14,788 nt of DNA, taken from positions 1-14,788 of the forward strand of contig CAYQTO010000090.1 in assembly GCA_964420455.1 (NCBI GenBank). The letters are read 5' to 3'. Source of the stretch: CAYQTO01 sp964420455 (GTDB lineage Bacteria > Sumerlaeota > Sumerlaeia > SLMS01). Below are positions 1 through 7,832 of this stretch, piece after piece. Both the position numbers and the translations under genes were made by a program. Below the pieces are notes generated by a model that saw only the letters and a program-made list of their open reading frames with translations, did no database searches and had not been told where the DNA came from. Positions within the stretch are counted from its first letter, which is position 1, and each line of letters starts with the position of its first letter.

Positions 1-187
1 GCATTGCCACCTCGAAACTCACCCGGGTGCGCAATGACGGGTTGAAGAAGATCATGCCGAGGATCTTGTCACGCAGGTCGTCCCTGATGGGCGACCGCTT
101 GAGATCCGCCGCCGTGTCGAGCAGCGCACGGGTTTCCTCCGCCGAGAGATCGGCTGGATGAAGGAAATGGCGAAGGTCGCGATTCAT
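1..187 (-). CDS. argF: N-acetylornithine (or ornithine) carbamoyltransferase, N-terminal fragment
   Basis: This is the first 62 codons of a carbamoyltransferase; the rest lies beyond the left edge. The reading begins MNRDLRHFLHPADLSAEE and reaches FFNPSLRTRVSFE (residues 47-59), the carbamoyl-phosphate-binding loop. Classical ornithine carbamoyltransferases carry STRTR here. The Phe-Phe-Asn-Pro-Ser-Leu/Met-Arg-Thr-Arg form is characteristic of the acetylornithine and succinylornithine enzymes (ArgF' of Xanthomonas, Bacteroides), so an acylated-ornithine substrate is inferred. Its role is to make (N-acyl-)citrulline from carbamoyl phosphate in arginine synthesis in the cytoplasm. The ATG overlaps the argC stop as ATGA, and no strong Shine-Dalgarno is visible, so translational coupling to argC is likely. 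Substrate choice cannot be settled without the missing C-terminal part. Confidence 0.85.
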   Translation of the reverse strand, partial: MNRDLRHFLHPADLSAEETRALLDTAADLKRSPIRDDLRDKILGMIFFNPSLRTRVSFEVAM

Positions 188-1227
188 GGCCAGAGTCCCG
201 GTGCGGAAAGGGGACAGTCGGGAGACCAGACGTCGCGGCCGGTGCGAAGGCAAAGCGACTCGAAGCCCTGACCCGCGCCCCCCTTCACGAGGTTGTCGAG
301 GGAGGTAGTGACATGGAGACGGCCGTCGTCGCCAAGGCGTGGGCGCACCTCGACAACGTTGGTCCCGGCCACGGCGGCGCACTCGGGCTCGCGGTCCGTG
401 AGCACGCGGACGAAACCGTCGCCTGTATAGACAGATCGGAACAGGTCCTCGACCTCGTCGGCGGTCAGTTCCCGGGAAAGGTCGCACGACACGCAGGCAA
501 GGATGCCGCGGACGATCGGGGCCGAGACGGGAATGAAGGAAAGGGCATCGAGGCGACTGCCCGCATCGGCCCAGAACTGGAGGATCTCCGGCGTGTGCTG
601 GTGCCGGAGGACCTTGTAGGGACGGAGCGTCTGGGCGCGGGTGGGGTGGTGGGTGCCCGCCTTGGGCTCCGCGCCGGAGCCCGACGACCCGGTCATGGCG
701 ACGACGACCGGGGTCCCGGCGATCAAGCGCTCGCGGGCGGCGGGAAGGAGAGCCAGGTTGATCGCGGTGGCAAAGCATCCCGGCGAGGCGATGAGGGCCG
801 CCGTCCGGAGCGCGTCGGCGTTGAGCTCCGGGGCCCCATAGACGGCGCGAGCGAGCAGGTCCGGCCGCGGGTGCTCTCGCCCATACCATTGGCGATACAC
901 GTCGGGGTCTCGCAGGCGGAAGTCGCCGCTGAGGTCGATCACTGGGACTCCGGCATCGACGAAGGGGGCGAGGGTATCCGCCGAGGCGCCATGGGGCAGC
1001 GCCCCCATCACGACGTCCGAGTGGGCGGCGATCTCGTCGAAGGAGGGGTTGGCAAACTCGAGGTCTCCAAGGGCAGCGAGATTCGGGTGCACGCGCTGGA
1101 CCGGGCCGCTCTGGCTACGGCTCGTGGCGAAGGAAACCTCAAAGGACGGATCGCGCAGGAGCAGGCGGAGCAATTCGCCTCCGCCGTACCCGGTCGCTCC
1201 CAGGACCGCCACGCGTTTGGGGCTCAT
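184..1227 (-). CDS. argC: N-acetyl-gamma-glutamyl-phosphate reductase
   Basis: 347 aa, full length for ArgC. It reduces N-acetyl-glutamyl-5-phosphate to the semialdehyde with NADPH, the third step of arginine synthesis. The N-terminal dinucleotide-binding motif GATGYGGGELLRLL (residues 10-23), the catalytic Cys151 in IASPGCFATA and the His211 region RHQHTPEI are all present, as is the C-terminal DNLVKGGAGQ signature (311-320). The SPGCFATA and HHPTR...RPYK sequences resemble the ArgC/LysY branch found beside acyl-ornithine carbamoyltransferases rather than the enterobacterial form. I chose ATG 1227 because GGAGG lies 7 bases upstream and the frame upstream of it is not ArgC-like. The start overlaps the upstream stop by ATGA and the stop overlaps the downstream start by ATGA, so three genes are chained. 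Confidence 0.95.
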   Translation of the reverse strand: MSPKRVAVLGATGYGGGELLRLLLRDPSFEVSFATSRSQSGPVQRVHPNLAALGDLEFANPSFDEIAAHSDVVMGALPHGASADTLAPFVDAGVPVIDLSGDFRLRDPDVYRQWYGREHPRPDLLARAVYGAPELNADALRTAALIASPGCFATAINLALLPAARERLIAGTPVVVAMTGSSGSGAEPKAGTHHPTRAQTLRPYKVLRHQHTPEILQFWADAGSRLDALSFIPVSAPIVRGILACVSCDLSRELTADEVEDLFRSVYTGDGFVRVLTDREPECAAVAGTNVVEVRPRLGDDGRLHVTTSLDNLVKGGAGQGFESLCLRTGRDVWSPDCPLSAPGLWP

Positions 1228-2294
1228 TCCTTCACCTCCACGCCGAGACCCGCCTCGTCGGCAAGTTGCTGGGCGAGGCGGACCGGCTCGTTGCGGGCGT
1301 TTGCGCAGGGGACCTCCATGTGCCTCTGTATATACGACGTTCCCACGTCGTTGTCGGTGACCGGACCGCTGACGACCTGGGGGCGATGGCCGAGGTCCGT
1401 AAGAAAGTGGATGCCGCCCCAGGCACCGACAAGATCGTTGGCGCAAAGGATGCGCGCCCGGGTGCGGGCCCGGATCGAGTCGTCGCGCAGGATACTGTCA
1501 ACGTGATAGCCGCCGATGACGCCATCGCCGAGCTCGAGGACGATGAGCTGTGGGGCGCTGCGCTCGAGTTCAGCGATCACCGAACGCGCTACCGCCGCCA
1601 GATCCTCCGCGTGGACGGTGCTCGGCAGGCCGCAGTTAAGGAACGACGCCGTGGCCACCGCACCGTTGTCGCCCATCGCCAGCGTGTCCCGGAGAGCCGC
1701 CACACCGCTCAGCTTGCCCGCGGCGATGCGCACGCCGTTGTGGCTCAGCAGGCGGATCGTCTCCGCCGCTGCATACGTCTTCCCGCTGTTCATGCAGGTT
1801 CCCATGACGAGAAGAATCGGTGCTCCCGTCGAGGGGATTTCCCTGCAGGGCGGCAGCCCAAAATCGCGGATGTTGAGCAGCTTGCCGTTGCGGATCACCT
1901 GGCCCAGAACCTCGAGGGGAATCGGAGGGCCCATCGCCTTGCTCGCCGAGACATAGGTACCCATCACGCCTCCCACGTTGAGGAGCGAGATCATGTCGCC
2001 GACGGCAAGGGCATCGGGCACCTCGCCCATGTAGCCGTGAAGGGCGAGCCGCGCGCCAAGCACACCGACGAGGATGTTGCCGGAGACAACCTTGGCAAGG
2101 CGTCCGGTGGGGAGTTCCAACTCACCGTAAACCTTGCGGTCGCCGCGGGCGCGAACGACGACGACCGCGCCCTCCTCCGCAACGATGTCCTCGGAGACCT
2201 CGGCGATTTGGCCAACGCGGGCGGGTGTCGTCACCGAACCGATGCGGTCGATGCGTATCTTGCGATGAAACTTGAGCGGTGTGGGCGAGCTCAC
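1224..2294 (-). CDS. P-loop protein of unknown function, possibly DUF1611-like, in the arginine operon
   Basis: 356 aa, not confidently assigned. Residues 1-150 are rich in Gly, Val and Ile with short beta-like runs (RIGSVTTPARVGQ, VVVVRARGDRKVYGELELP, GYMGEVPDALAVGD, LLNVGGVMG), suggesting a beta-barrel-like domain. Residues 160-340 hold a Walker-A-like loop GTCMNSGKT (165-173), then AAGKLSGVAALRD, DNGAVATASFLNCGLPSTV, LELGDGVIGGY (253-263) and GPVTDNDVG (310-318). This pattern resembles BioD/CobQ-like P-loop proteins and the GT-x4-GK loop of DUF1611. One DUF1611 member, DgcN, is a glutamate N-acetyltransferase, which would fit a role at the head of arginine synthesis, but this is inference. 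GTG 2294 is chosen because AAGGAG lies 9 bases upstream. The ATGA overlap with argC means it is co-translated with it. Confidence 0.85.
   Translation of the reverse strand: MSSPTPLKFHRKIRIDRIGSVTTPARVGQIAEVSEDIVAEEGAVVVVRARGDRKVYGELELPTGRLAKVVSGNILVGVLGARLALHGYMGEVPDALAVGDMISLLNVGGVMGTYVSASKAMGPPIPLEVLGQVIRNGKLLNIRDFGLPPCREIPSTGAPILLVMGTCMNSGKTYAAAETIRLLSHNGVRIAAGKLSGVAALRDTLAMGDNGAVATASFLNCGLPSTVHAEDLAAVARSVIAELERSAPQLIVLELGDGVIGGYHVDSILRDDSIRARTRARILCANDLVGAWGGIHFLTDLGHRPQVVSGPVTDNDVGTSYIQRHMEVPCANARNEPVRLAQQLADEAGLGVEVKE
1235..1239 (-). promoter_or_regulatory. Ribosome binding site of argC
   Basis: GGAGG on the minus strand, 7 bases before ATG 1227 and inside the last codons of the upstream gene. 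It decides the argC start against the much longer open frame that runs to 1446. Confidence 0.8.
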
Positions 2295-2303
2295 CGAACG
2301 GGT

Positions 2304-2309
2304 CTCCTT
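2304..2309 (-). promoter_or_regulatory. Ribosome binding site of the arginine-operon lead gene
   Basis: AAGGAG on the minus strand, 9 bases before the GTG at 2294. It supports that rare start codon, since no in-frame ATG lies near it. Confidence 0.65.
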
Positions 2310-2360
2310 CCTTCCGGACGCGAGCGGGCGAGGCTGCGCAGGAGGCCACCGGGAACGCTA

Positions 2361-2378
2361 GCCCAAATTCGAGTGGGC
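2361..2378 (-). terminator. Possible stem-loop just after the acyltransferase stop
   Basis: GCCCA (2361-2365) pairs with TGGGC (2374-2378) around an 8-base loop, starting two bases beyond the stop codon of the membrane acyltransferase. The stem is short and no T-run follows, so this is a weak candidate. The rest of the 86-base gap (2295-2380) holds only the ribosome binding site of the next gene and nothing else I recognise. Confidence 0.25.
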
Positions 2379-2380
2379 AC

Positions 2381-3925
2381 TTACGAACGCCAGACGACCC
2401 GGAGCCGCGTGAGGCCGGCCACCGCGACGCCCAAAAGCCCCGTCTTGGCGAGGCTCCACACAAACCGCCCCCAACCGGATGAGAACACCTGGTTGAAGAA
2501 GTAGGCGTCGAGCCCGGTGAGGTTCACCGCCGGCGCCAGCAGGTTGCGGATGCCCACATAGGCGATCATCGGGTTCTGGCCGTTGGCAATCAGCAGGCCG
2601 AACCATCGACGCCATCCGGCCACATCGATCGCCACCGTCAGCGACAGCAGCAGGTACATCGAGAGTCCCGTGGACACGAAGTAGTAGCTCAGGGTGGAGC
2701 TGTCCTTCTTGATCCCCCCCTCGGACAGGGCGAACCCGGTCACGGGAGCCAGGCTATCGAGCCAGCCGGTGTCCAGCAGCACGCCGAGAAGCAGCCAGCC
2801 GGTCCCCCACGTGGCGAGCGTATGGACGAGCCGCCCCGCGCCCGACTCCAGTAGCCCCAGCAGAGGCCACGCGATCACCGCGCAGGCCGCCACGGTGAAG
2901 AACACGACCGCGGGAACACGCGCCTGGAGCCCCGCATGAACGAGAACGAGGAGCGCAAACGCCCCGAACGCCAGTGCCGCCAGCGCCGACCGCTCCGTTT
3001 CTCCCGGGGCACCGCCCGGGCCCTTCATCCACCGCAACATCGCGTCCCCAACCATCATCCCGGGGATCACGATCAGCAGATACTTGAGAAAGGCGAAGCG
3101 ATACGCCCAAGGCGCAACCGACCCATCGATCGCGTCGATCCAGGGAAAGAGGTCCAGATACCGCGAGAGATGGCCCATCAGGCCAATGGCCAATGCCGGC
3201 ACCTGGATCCACCAGGACCCGCGCGAGACAAGCCAGATCACCGACCCGACCACCGCCATGTTGGTCAGCACGAGGAGGATGATGTCGCTCCGGCCGACGA
3301 CCAGTTCGAAGCACCGCCACAGGCTGAAGGACTCCGCGGACGCCTCGACGAACCGCGGCCAATTCAGATACAGGAGCAGGCCGCCGGCCGCCACCCAGCC
3401 ACCGATCCGGATCCCCAATTGCAGCCGCGCCGGCCAGTCCCGCGGCAACCGCGTATACACAGGAAACAGGAGCGCAAAGCCGAGCAGGCCCAGCCACCAG
3501 GTCGCCGTCGTGGGTGGGTTGGCGATTTGATACGGGGTGATGTGCTGGGCGTAGATGGCGAAGAAAAGGAGGAGAAGCCCGCGCTGGCCGATGCCGAGAA
3601 GGATCCGCCAGACGGCGTCGCCCCTGGCAAGCCGGCCGGAAAGGGCGAAGGGAAACGCCGCCCCCATCGCAAACAGGAAGGCGGGAAAGACCAGGTCGAC
3701 CCACGTATATCCGGGCCAGTCCGGATTGAAGCGCGCCTCCGGCCGGGGGAATTGGGCATGATACATCCAGTCGGGCAGCCCGGTCCATGGCACGACGCCG
3801 GAAAGGCACATGGCAAGGATTGCCAGCCCGCGGAGGGCATCGAGGCCGAGGGCCCGCGGGCGCGTTGGCCCCGATGTTGTCTCGGATGGCAAGGAGGCTT
3901 GCTTCCTGGAGCGTGGTTCGGGCAC
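2381..3925 (-). CDS. DUF5009/HGSNAT-like membrane acyltransferase
   Basis: 514 aa polytopic inner-membrane protein of the heparan-alpha-glucosaminide N-acetyltransferase-like group (COG4299/DUF5009). The signature is ALGLDALRGLAILAM (residues 25-39), then DWMYHAQFPRPEARFNP (52-68) and PGYTWVDLVFPAFLFAMGAA (71-90). About ten further hydrophobic segments follow, including LLLLFFAIYAQHITPYQ and LKYLLIVIPGMMVGDAML. The human relative moves an acetyl group across the membrane onto terminal glucosamine; bacterial members are presumed to acetylate sugars at the cell surface, but the substrate is unknown. His56 in WMYHAQ is a candidate functional residue by analogy only. The GTG start has no clear Shine-Dalgarno; it is kept because the frame before the LDALRG motif needs it. 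It stands alone, divergent from the FAD oxidoreductase. Confidence 0.88.
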   Translation of the reverse strand: MPEPRSRKQASLPSETTSGPTRPRALGLDALRGLAILAMCLSGVVPWTGLPDWMYHAQFPRPEARFNPDWPGYTWVDLVFPAFLFAMGAAFPFALSGRLARGDAVWRILLGIGQRGLLLLFFAIYAQHITPYQIANPPTTATWWLGLLGFALLFPVYTRLPRDWPARLQLGIRIGGWVAAGGLLLYLNWPRFVEASAESFSLWRCFELVVGRSDIILLVLTNMAVVGSVIWLVSRGSWWIQVPALAIGLMGHLSRYLDLFPWIDAIDGSVAPWAYRFAFLKYLLIVIPGMMVGDAMLRWMKGPGGAPGETERSALAALAFGAFALLVLVHAGLQARVPAVVFFTVAACAVIAWPLLGLLESGAGRLVHTLATWGTGWLLLGVLLDTGWLDSLAPVTGFALSEGGIKKDSSTLSYYFVSTGLSMYLLLSLTVAIDVAGWRRWFGLLIANGQNPMIAYVGIRNLLAPAVNLTGLDAYFFNQVFSSGWGRFVWSLAKTGLLGVAVAGLTRLRVVWRS

Positions 3926-3983
3926 TCAACGACGTCGGACCGGTTGAACGCAACATGATCCCCACCCTGAGCGGAGACGATTC
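3926..3983. promoter_or_regulatory. Divergent 58-base intergenic region
   Basis: Short spacer between the divergent acyltransferase and FAD oxidoreductase starts. It must hold both promoters unless they lie inside the genes. I see GGAG at 3973-3976, 7 bases before the plus-strand GTG 3984. I cannot point to convincing -35/-10 boxes or an operator. Confidence 0.4.
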
Positions 3984-5669
3984 GTGACCCCACACGACCA
4001 CACCGTCGACGTACTGATCATCGGAGGCGGCTGTAGCGGGGCCGCCGCGGCCTGGCAGGCCGCCCACATGGACGTCCGCGTCCTCCTTGTGGAGGAGTCC
4101 CCCTGGCTTGGTGGAATGATCACCGCCGCGGGAGTCAGCGCCTTCGACGGCAACCACGGCGCCATGGGCACCGGCTTCTTTCGCCTCCTTCGGGACACGA
4201 TCCACGGCTACTACGGCGGGCCCGAGGGCACCGCCACCGGATGGATCAGCAAGACCTGCTTTGAGCCGCGCGTGGGAGCCCGCATCTTTCGCGAGTTCCT
4301 TGCCGCCACCGACGCCGAGGTCTGGCACCACTCACGGGTCGAGGCCGTTCATCTCGAGGGCAATCGCGTCGTCGGCGCGACGATCCTGCGCAATGGCGAG
4401 CCGGTCCGCGTCCGCGCCGCCATCACCATCGAGGCCACCGAGTACGGCGACGTCCTCCACAAGGCGGGCATCCCCCACCGCCTTGGGCGGGAGAGCCGCG
4501 AAATGACCGGCGAGGCCCACGCTCCGGAAACCCCCGACCTCGAGGTCCAGGACCTCACCTATTGCGCCATCCTCAAGAAGTTCGACGGCGACGCCCCCAG
4601 GGTCCCCCGCCCGGAAGGGTACAACCCGGACTGGTTCGACTGCGCGACCGATGTCCGCTGCTCCACGCCCGACCCGGGCCTCCTCAATCACCACCTTCAC
4701 TCGTGGGAGAGCTTCATCACCTACGCCGCCCTGCCGAACGACAAGTACCTGCTGAACTGGCCCCAACACGCCAACGACAGCCCCGACAGCCTTGGCGTGT
4801 TCGGGACCGACGAGGAACGGCGCACCGCCCTCGAACGTGCCCGCCACCGCACCCTCTGTTTCGTTCATCATATGCAGACGGACCTCGGTCATCCCGAGTG
4901 GGGCCTCGCCCCCGACGAGTTCGGCACCCCGGACGGACTCGCGCACAGGCCGTATATACGCGAAAGCCGCCGAGTGGTGGGCGTGACCACCGTGAGCGAG
5001 GCCAACGTCCTGCCGCCGGAGGGATGCGAGCGTGCCCCCCTCGTGGACTCACCCGTGGCCATTGGCGACTATTTCCTCGACCACCACCACAGCAAGGCCC
5101 ACCTCCCGCCGGGAGAACGGCTCGAGGAAAACTACCCCTCCAACGCGCCGTTCCAGATTCCCTATCTCGCGCTGGTGCCCGCAGAGCACGACGGCCTGCT
5201 TGTGGCCGAAAAGTCCATCTCGGTGACCCACATCGCAAACGGATGCAGCCGGCTCCAGCCGGTGGCCGTTCAACTTGGCCAGTCCGCCGGTGCCGCCGCC
5301 GCCCTCTGTGTCCGCCATAACTGCCAGCCGCGCGACCTCCCCGTGGGCGAACTGCTCGAGTACCTCGTCACGCGCGAGAAGATGGCCCTTCTCCCCACAC
5401 GCGACCTGTTGCCCACCAGCCCCTACTTCGAGGTCGTCCAAACACTGGCCGCCAGGCGCCTCCTTGCCGACACCACGCCGATGCACCTCAACCTAGACGC
5501 ACCGATGACGGCCGAGTTCGCCGAAAAGTGCTTTGGCGACAACCTCACAAGGATCGGCGCGACCGAGGCGGAAATGGCCGCGCTCGCGAACCATTACGTC
5601 GACCGGACCCGTGGCCAGTTCCTGCAGAAGGTGCATGACATCGCGGAACGGCAGCGAGGCGCCGTCTAG
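3984..5669 (+). CDS. FAD-dependent oxidoreductase (FAD_oxidored family)
   Basis: 561 aa flavoprotein. The N-terminus has the Rossmann motif VDVLIIGGGCSGAAAAW (residues 8-24), the acidic end of the second strand VLLVEES (33-39) and the second glycine motif WLGGMITAAG (41-50). The C-terminus carries THIANGCSRLQPVAVQLGQ followed by SAGAAAAL, the typical FAD-contacting closure of the FAD_oxidored (PF12831) group. No signal peptide or membrane segment is seen, so it is probably cytoplasmic. Members of this family are abundant near glycan-degradation genes in Planctomycetes, Verrucomicrobia and Bacteroidetes, with mostly unknown substrates. Pairing with a sugar acyltransferase would fit carbohydrate metabolism, but this is inference. 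GTG 3984 has GGAG 7 bases upstream. The stop lies only 3 bases from the convergent hydantoinase-like stop. Confidence 0.9.
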   Translation: MTPHDHTVDVLIIGGGCSGAAAAWQAAHMDVRVLLVEESPWLGGMITAAGVSAFDGNHGAMGTGFFRLLRDTIHGYYGGPEGTATGWISKTCFEPRVGARIFREFLAATDAEVWHHSRVEAVHLEGNRVVGATILRNGEPVRVRAAITIEATEYGDVLHKAGIPHRLGRESREMTGEAHAPETPDLEVQDLTYCAILKKFDGDAPRVPRPEGYNPDWFDCATDVRCSTPDPGLLNHHLHSWESFITYAALPNDKYLLNWPQHANDSPDSLGVFGTDEERRTALERARHRTLCFVHHMQTDLGHPEWGLAPDEFGTPDGLAHRPYIRESRRVVGVTTVSEANVLPPEGCERAPLVDSPVAIGDYFLDHHHSKAHLPPGERLEENYPSNAPFQIPYLALVPAEHDGLLVAEKSISVTHIANGCSRLQPVAVQLGQSAGAAAALCVRHNCQPRDLPVGELLEYLVTREKMALLPTRDLLPTSPYFEVVQTLAARRLLADTTPMHLNLDAPMTAEFAEKCFGDNLTRIGATEAEMAALANHYVDRTRGQFLQKVHDIAERQRGAV

Positions 5670-5672
5670 GCG

Positions 5673-7832
5673 TCACGTCTTGCGGTAGCAGATCACCGCA
5701 ACCTGCTCGGCGTGTGCGAGCGACTGCATTTCGACACGGGCGACACCAAGCAGCTGGTTTTCCTCCACCAGCCCGGTCAGGTCGGTGATCTGGCCGGGCT
5801 TCACCAGGAAGACGTCGGGCATCACCATCCCGGCGTCGCCGTAGGTGGTCAGCTGTTCGACCCGCTGCGAAAGGACCGTCTCGGCTTCCCCGGCGGTGGT
5901 CACATCCACCAACGCGTCCTCGACCTGGAGTCGCACAATCCCCTCCCGATCAATGACGGCGACCGGTGTGCGGATGCTCGGAAGGAGCCCGAGGAGGATC
6001 CGCTTCTCGATCTCCGCCTGGAAGACGGCCATCCACCCCTTGTCCGTCAGGCGCTGGATGCTGTCGACCTTGGCGCCAAGGACGTCCGCGGCCTTCTCGA
6101 GCAGTTCCGCGTCGGAGGGCAGGTCACCACCGAGCGTCCGTGTGCGCAATTCCGGTGTGCCCCGGGCCGTTGCGCTCACCCGCTTGGTCTGCCGGTCGAC
6201 CTCCACGACGACCTCGATCGTGTCCGCGTCCGCCCCCATGCGCTGGACCGACTCGAAGGCCTCCCGCCGCGCCTGCACCAGGTCCGACTCCGTCGGGTTC
6301 ATGATCGTCTTTTCGACCGTGTCCTGGATGATCCCCAGCGCCACGCCGATGGCCGAGATGACCTCGTTGTTCCGTGCGATGCGGTGCTCCATGCGCATCG
6401 ACTTCGCGGTGAACGGCACAATCGCCTCCGCCCCGCCGCCGCCGCCCACGAGCGTGATCTTCTTCTGCGCCAGCTTGTGCTCCGTCAGCATCCGCTTGAC
6501 GATGGTGATGACGCGCTTGCAGGCGACCTCGAGAAGCCGCTCCGCGAGCTGCTCCGCGTTCATGCGGCAGGTCTTTGCCACCGCGCTGAAGCACGCGTCG
6601 ACGCTGGCGTCGTCGCCCTTGGCGTATCCCTCAACGAGACCCAGCAGGTTGGCCGCGCCCGTCGGTGTGAGGGTGATCGTCGGTTCGTCGGCGCCGTTGA
6701 TGGCGAGTGCCAGGTAGTCCTCCGGGTCGCCGGGCCGCGGCTGGACGTTGCGCACCTCCACCGATTCGATGCCGGGCGTGAACGCCTCGTACCCAAGCCC
6801 GGCGATGTGGGCGCTGCGGGGGCCGACGTCGACCAGCTTGCCGTTGCGCAGCCGCGGCACCGATCCGCCGGCGATGCCCACCGTCCTCACGTCCAGTGTG
6901 CGTATATATAACCGGTGCCCGCCGACCTCGCCATGGGTCACGATCGGCCGCCCGTTCTTGATCACGCAGATGTCCGACGTCGTCCCCCCCACCTCGATCA
7001 TGGAACCGTCGGAAATGCGCTCGTACATGAGGGCCGCCGCCACGCCGGCGGCGGGGCCCGACAGCATCGTCAGGATTGGCCGCTTGCGCATCGCCTCGAT
7101 GTCCATGATCCCGCCGTCGGACCGCATCACCATCAACGGGGCGGTGATGCCGCTCTGGCGGACGGCCTTCTCGGTCATGTTCGCCGTCTCGAGCATCTTG
7201 GGCAGCATCGACGCGTTGATGACCGCCGTGCGTGTCCGGACCCGCAAGCCGTAGAGCTGCGAAAGGGCGCTACTGGCGGACGCCGGGTATCCCATCTCGA
7301 GGGTGATCGAGGCGACGTGCTCCTCGCGGGTCGGGTCGTCCACCCCGAAGCTCTCGGAAGCAACGAAGGCCTCGCATCCCTCGTCGATCAATTGACGGAT
7401 CAGTTCGCGGATGCGGTCGACCCGGTAGTCCTTGGACGTGTCGAGGAAACGGAAGGCCGTATAGACATACTTGCCCTCGGACAAACCGATGTTGCCGATG
7501 TTGGCCTCCTGGCGGGCGCGAATCGCCGCCGCGCCGGTGGCCATGCCGATAATGCCGACCTTCGCCACGTCGCCCTCGATCAGCGCGTTGGTCGCCTGGG
7601 TCGTGGAATGGGCGATCAGGATGACATCGTCGGACTGGAGTCCCGCCTCGGAGATCAGCTTCTGCATCGACTGGACGACTCCGGCGGCAACGCCCTCCTC
7701 CGCCGAGTGCGTCGTCGGCACGACAGCCTTCCCCACCAGGTCCATGGTCTCGAGGTTCACTGCCACCGCGTGGGTAAACGTCCCCCCGACATCGATGCCG
7801 ATCTTGATGCTGCCGCGGCGCTCGTCACTCAT
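5673..7832 (-). CDS. Hydantoinase/oxoprolinase A-type (HyuA-like) ATPase, orphan of HyuB
   Basis: 719 aa. It shows the HyuA/acetone-carboxylase-beta architecture: GIDVGGTFT (12-20, ATP phosphate loop of the actin-like fold), HSTTQATNALIEG (75-87), RSDGGIM (237-243), LSGPAAGV (257-264), VGGTTSDI (281-288), DVRTVGIAGGS (314-324) and a late glycine-rich GGGGGAEAIVPFTAK motif. Classical enzymes use ATP to open hydantoin or 5-oxoproline rings, usually with a HyuB subunit. No HyuB is in this window, so it is either a one-component variant or its partner lies elsewhere. The C-terminal part (after about residue 560) is not one I recognise. ATG 7832 is preceded by GGAG at 7 bases and overlaps the permease stop in ATGAGTGA, so the two are co-translated. 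The substrate is probably whatever the permease imports. Confidence 0.88.
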   Translation of the reverse strand: MSDERRGSIKIGIDVGGTFTHAVAVNLETMDLVGKAVVPTTHSAEEGVAAGVVQSMQKLISEAGLQSDDVILIAHSTTQATNALIEGDVAKVGIIGMATGAAAIRARQEANIGNIGLSEGKYVYTAFRFLDTSKDYRVDRIRELIRQLIDEGCEAFVASESFGVDDPTREEHVASITLEMGYPASASSALSQLYGLRVRTRTAVINASMLPKMLETANMTEKAVRQSGITAPLMVMRSDGGIMDIEAMRKRPILTMLSGPAAGVAAALMYERISDGSMIEVGGTTSDICVIKNGRPIVTHGEVGGHRLYIRTLDVRTVGIAGGSVPRLRNGKLVDVGPRSAHIAGLGYEAFTPGIESVEVRNVQPRPGDPEDYLALAINGADEPTITLTPTGAANLLGLVEGYAKGDDASVDACFSAVAKTCRMNAEQLAERLLEVACKRVITIVKRMLTEHKLAQKKITLVGGGGGAEAIVPFTAKSMRMEHRIARNNEVISAIGVALGIIQDTVEKTIMNPTESDLVQARREAFESVQRMGADADTIEVVVEVDRQTKRVSATARGTPELRTRTLGGDLPSDAELLEKAADVLGAKVDSIQRLTDKGWMAVFQAEIEKRILLGLLPSIRTPVAVIDREGIVRLQVEDALVDVTTAGEAETVLSQRVEQLTTYGDAGMVMPDVFLVKPGQITDLTGLVEENQLLGVARVEMQSLAHAEQVAVICYRKT

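Noticed and set aside
1329..1335. TATATAC-like strings (also at 4953, 6903 and 12206) as -10 promoter boxes.
   Set aside because: All lie inside genes as in-frame Tyr-Ile codons; better explained by the codon-pair pattern.
184..1446. A 73-residue N-terminal extension of ArgC from a start at 1446.
   Set aside because: The extra part is an Arg/Gly-rich shadow of the upstream gene; the ArgC homology begins at 1227 with a good ribosome binding site.
313..2504. Long plus-strand open frames (397 and 412 codons) opposite argC and the P-loop gene.
   Set aside because: They mirror well-supported minus-strand genes; a high-GC third position readily opens the opposite frame, and the translations are Arg/Gly-rich with no motifs.
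2754..4331. A 525-codon minus-strand frame spanning the divergent promoter region.
   Set aside because: It overlaps two solid genes in other frames and covers the intergenic space; shadow frame.
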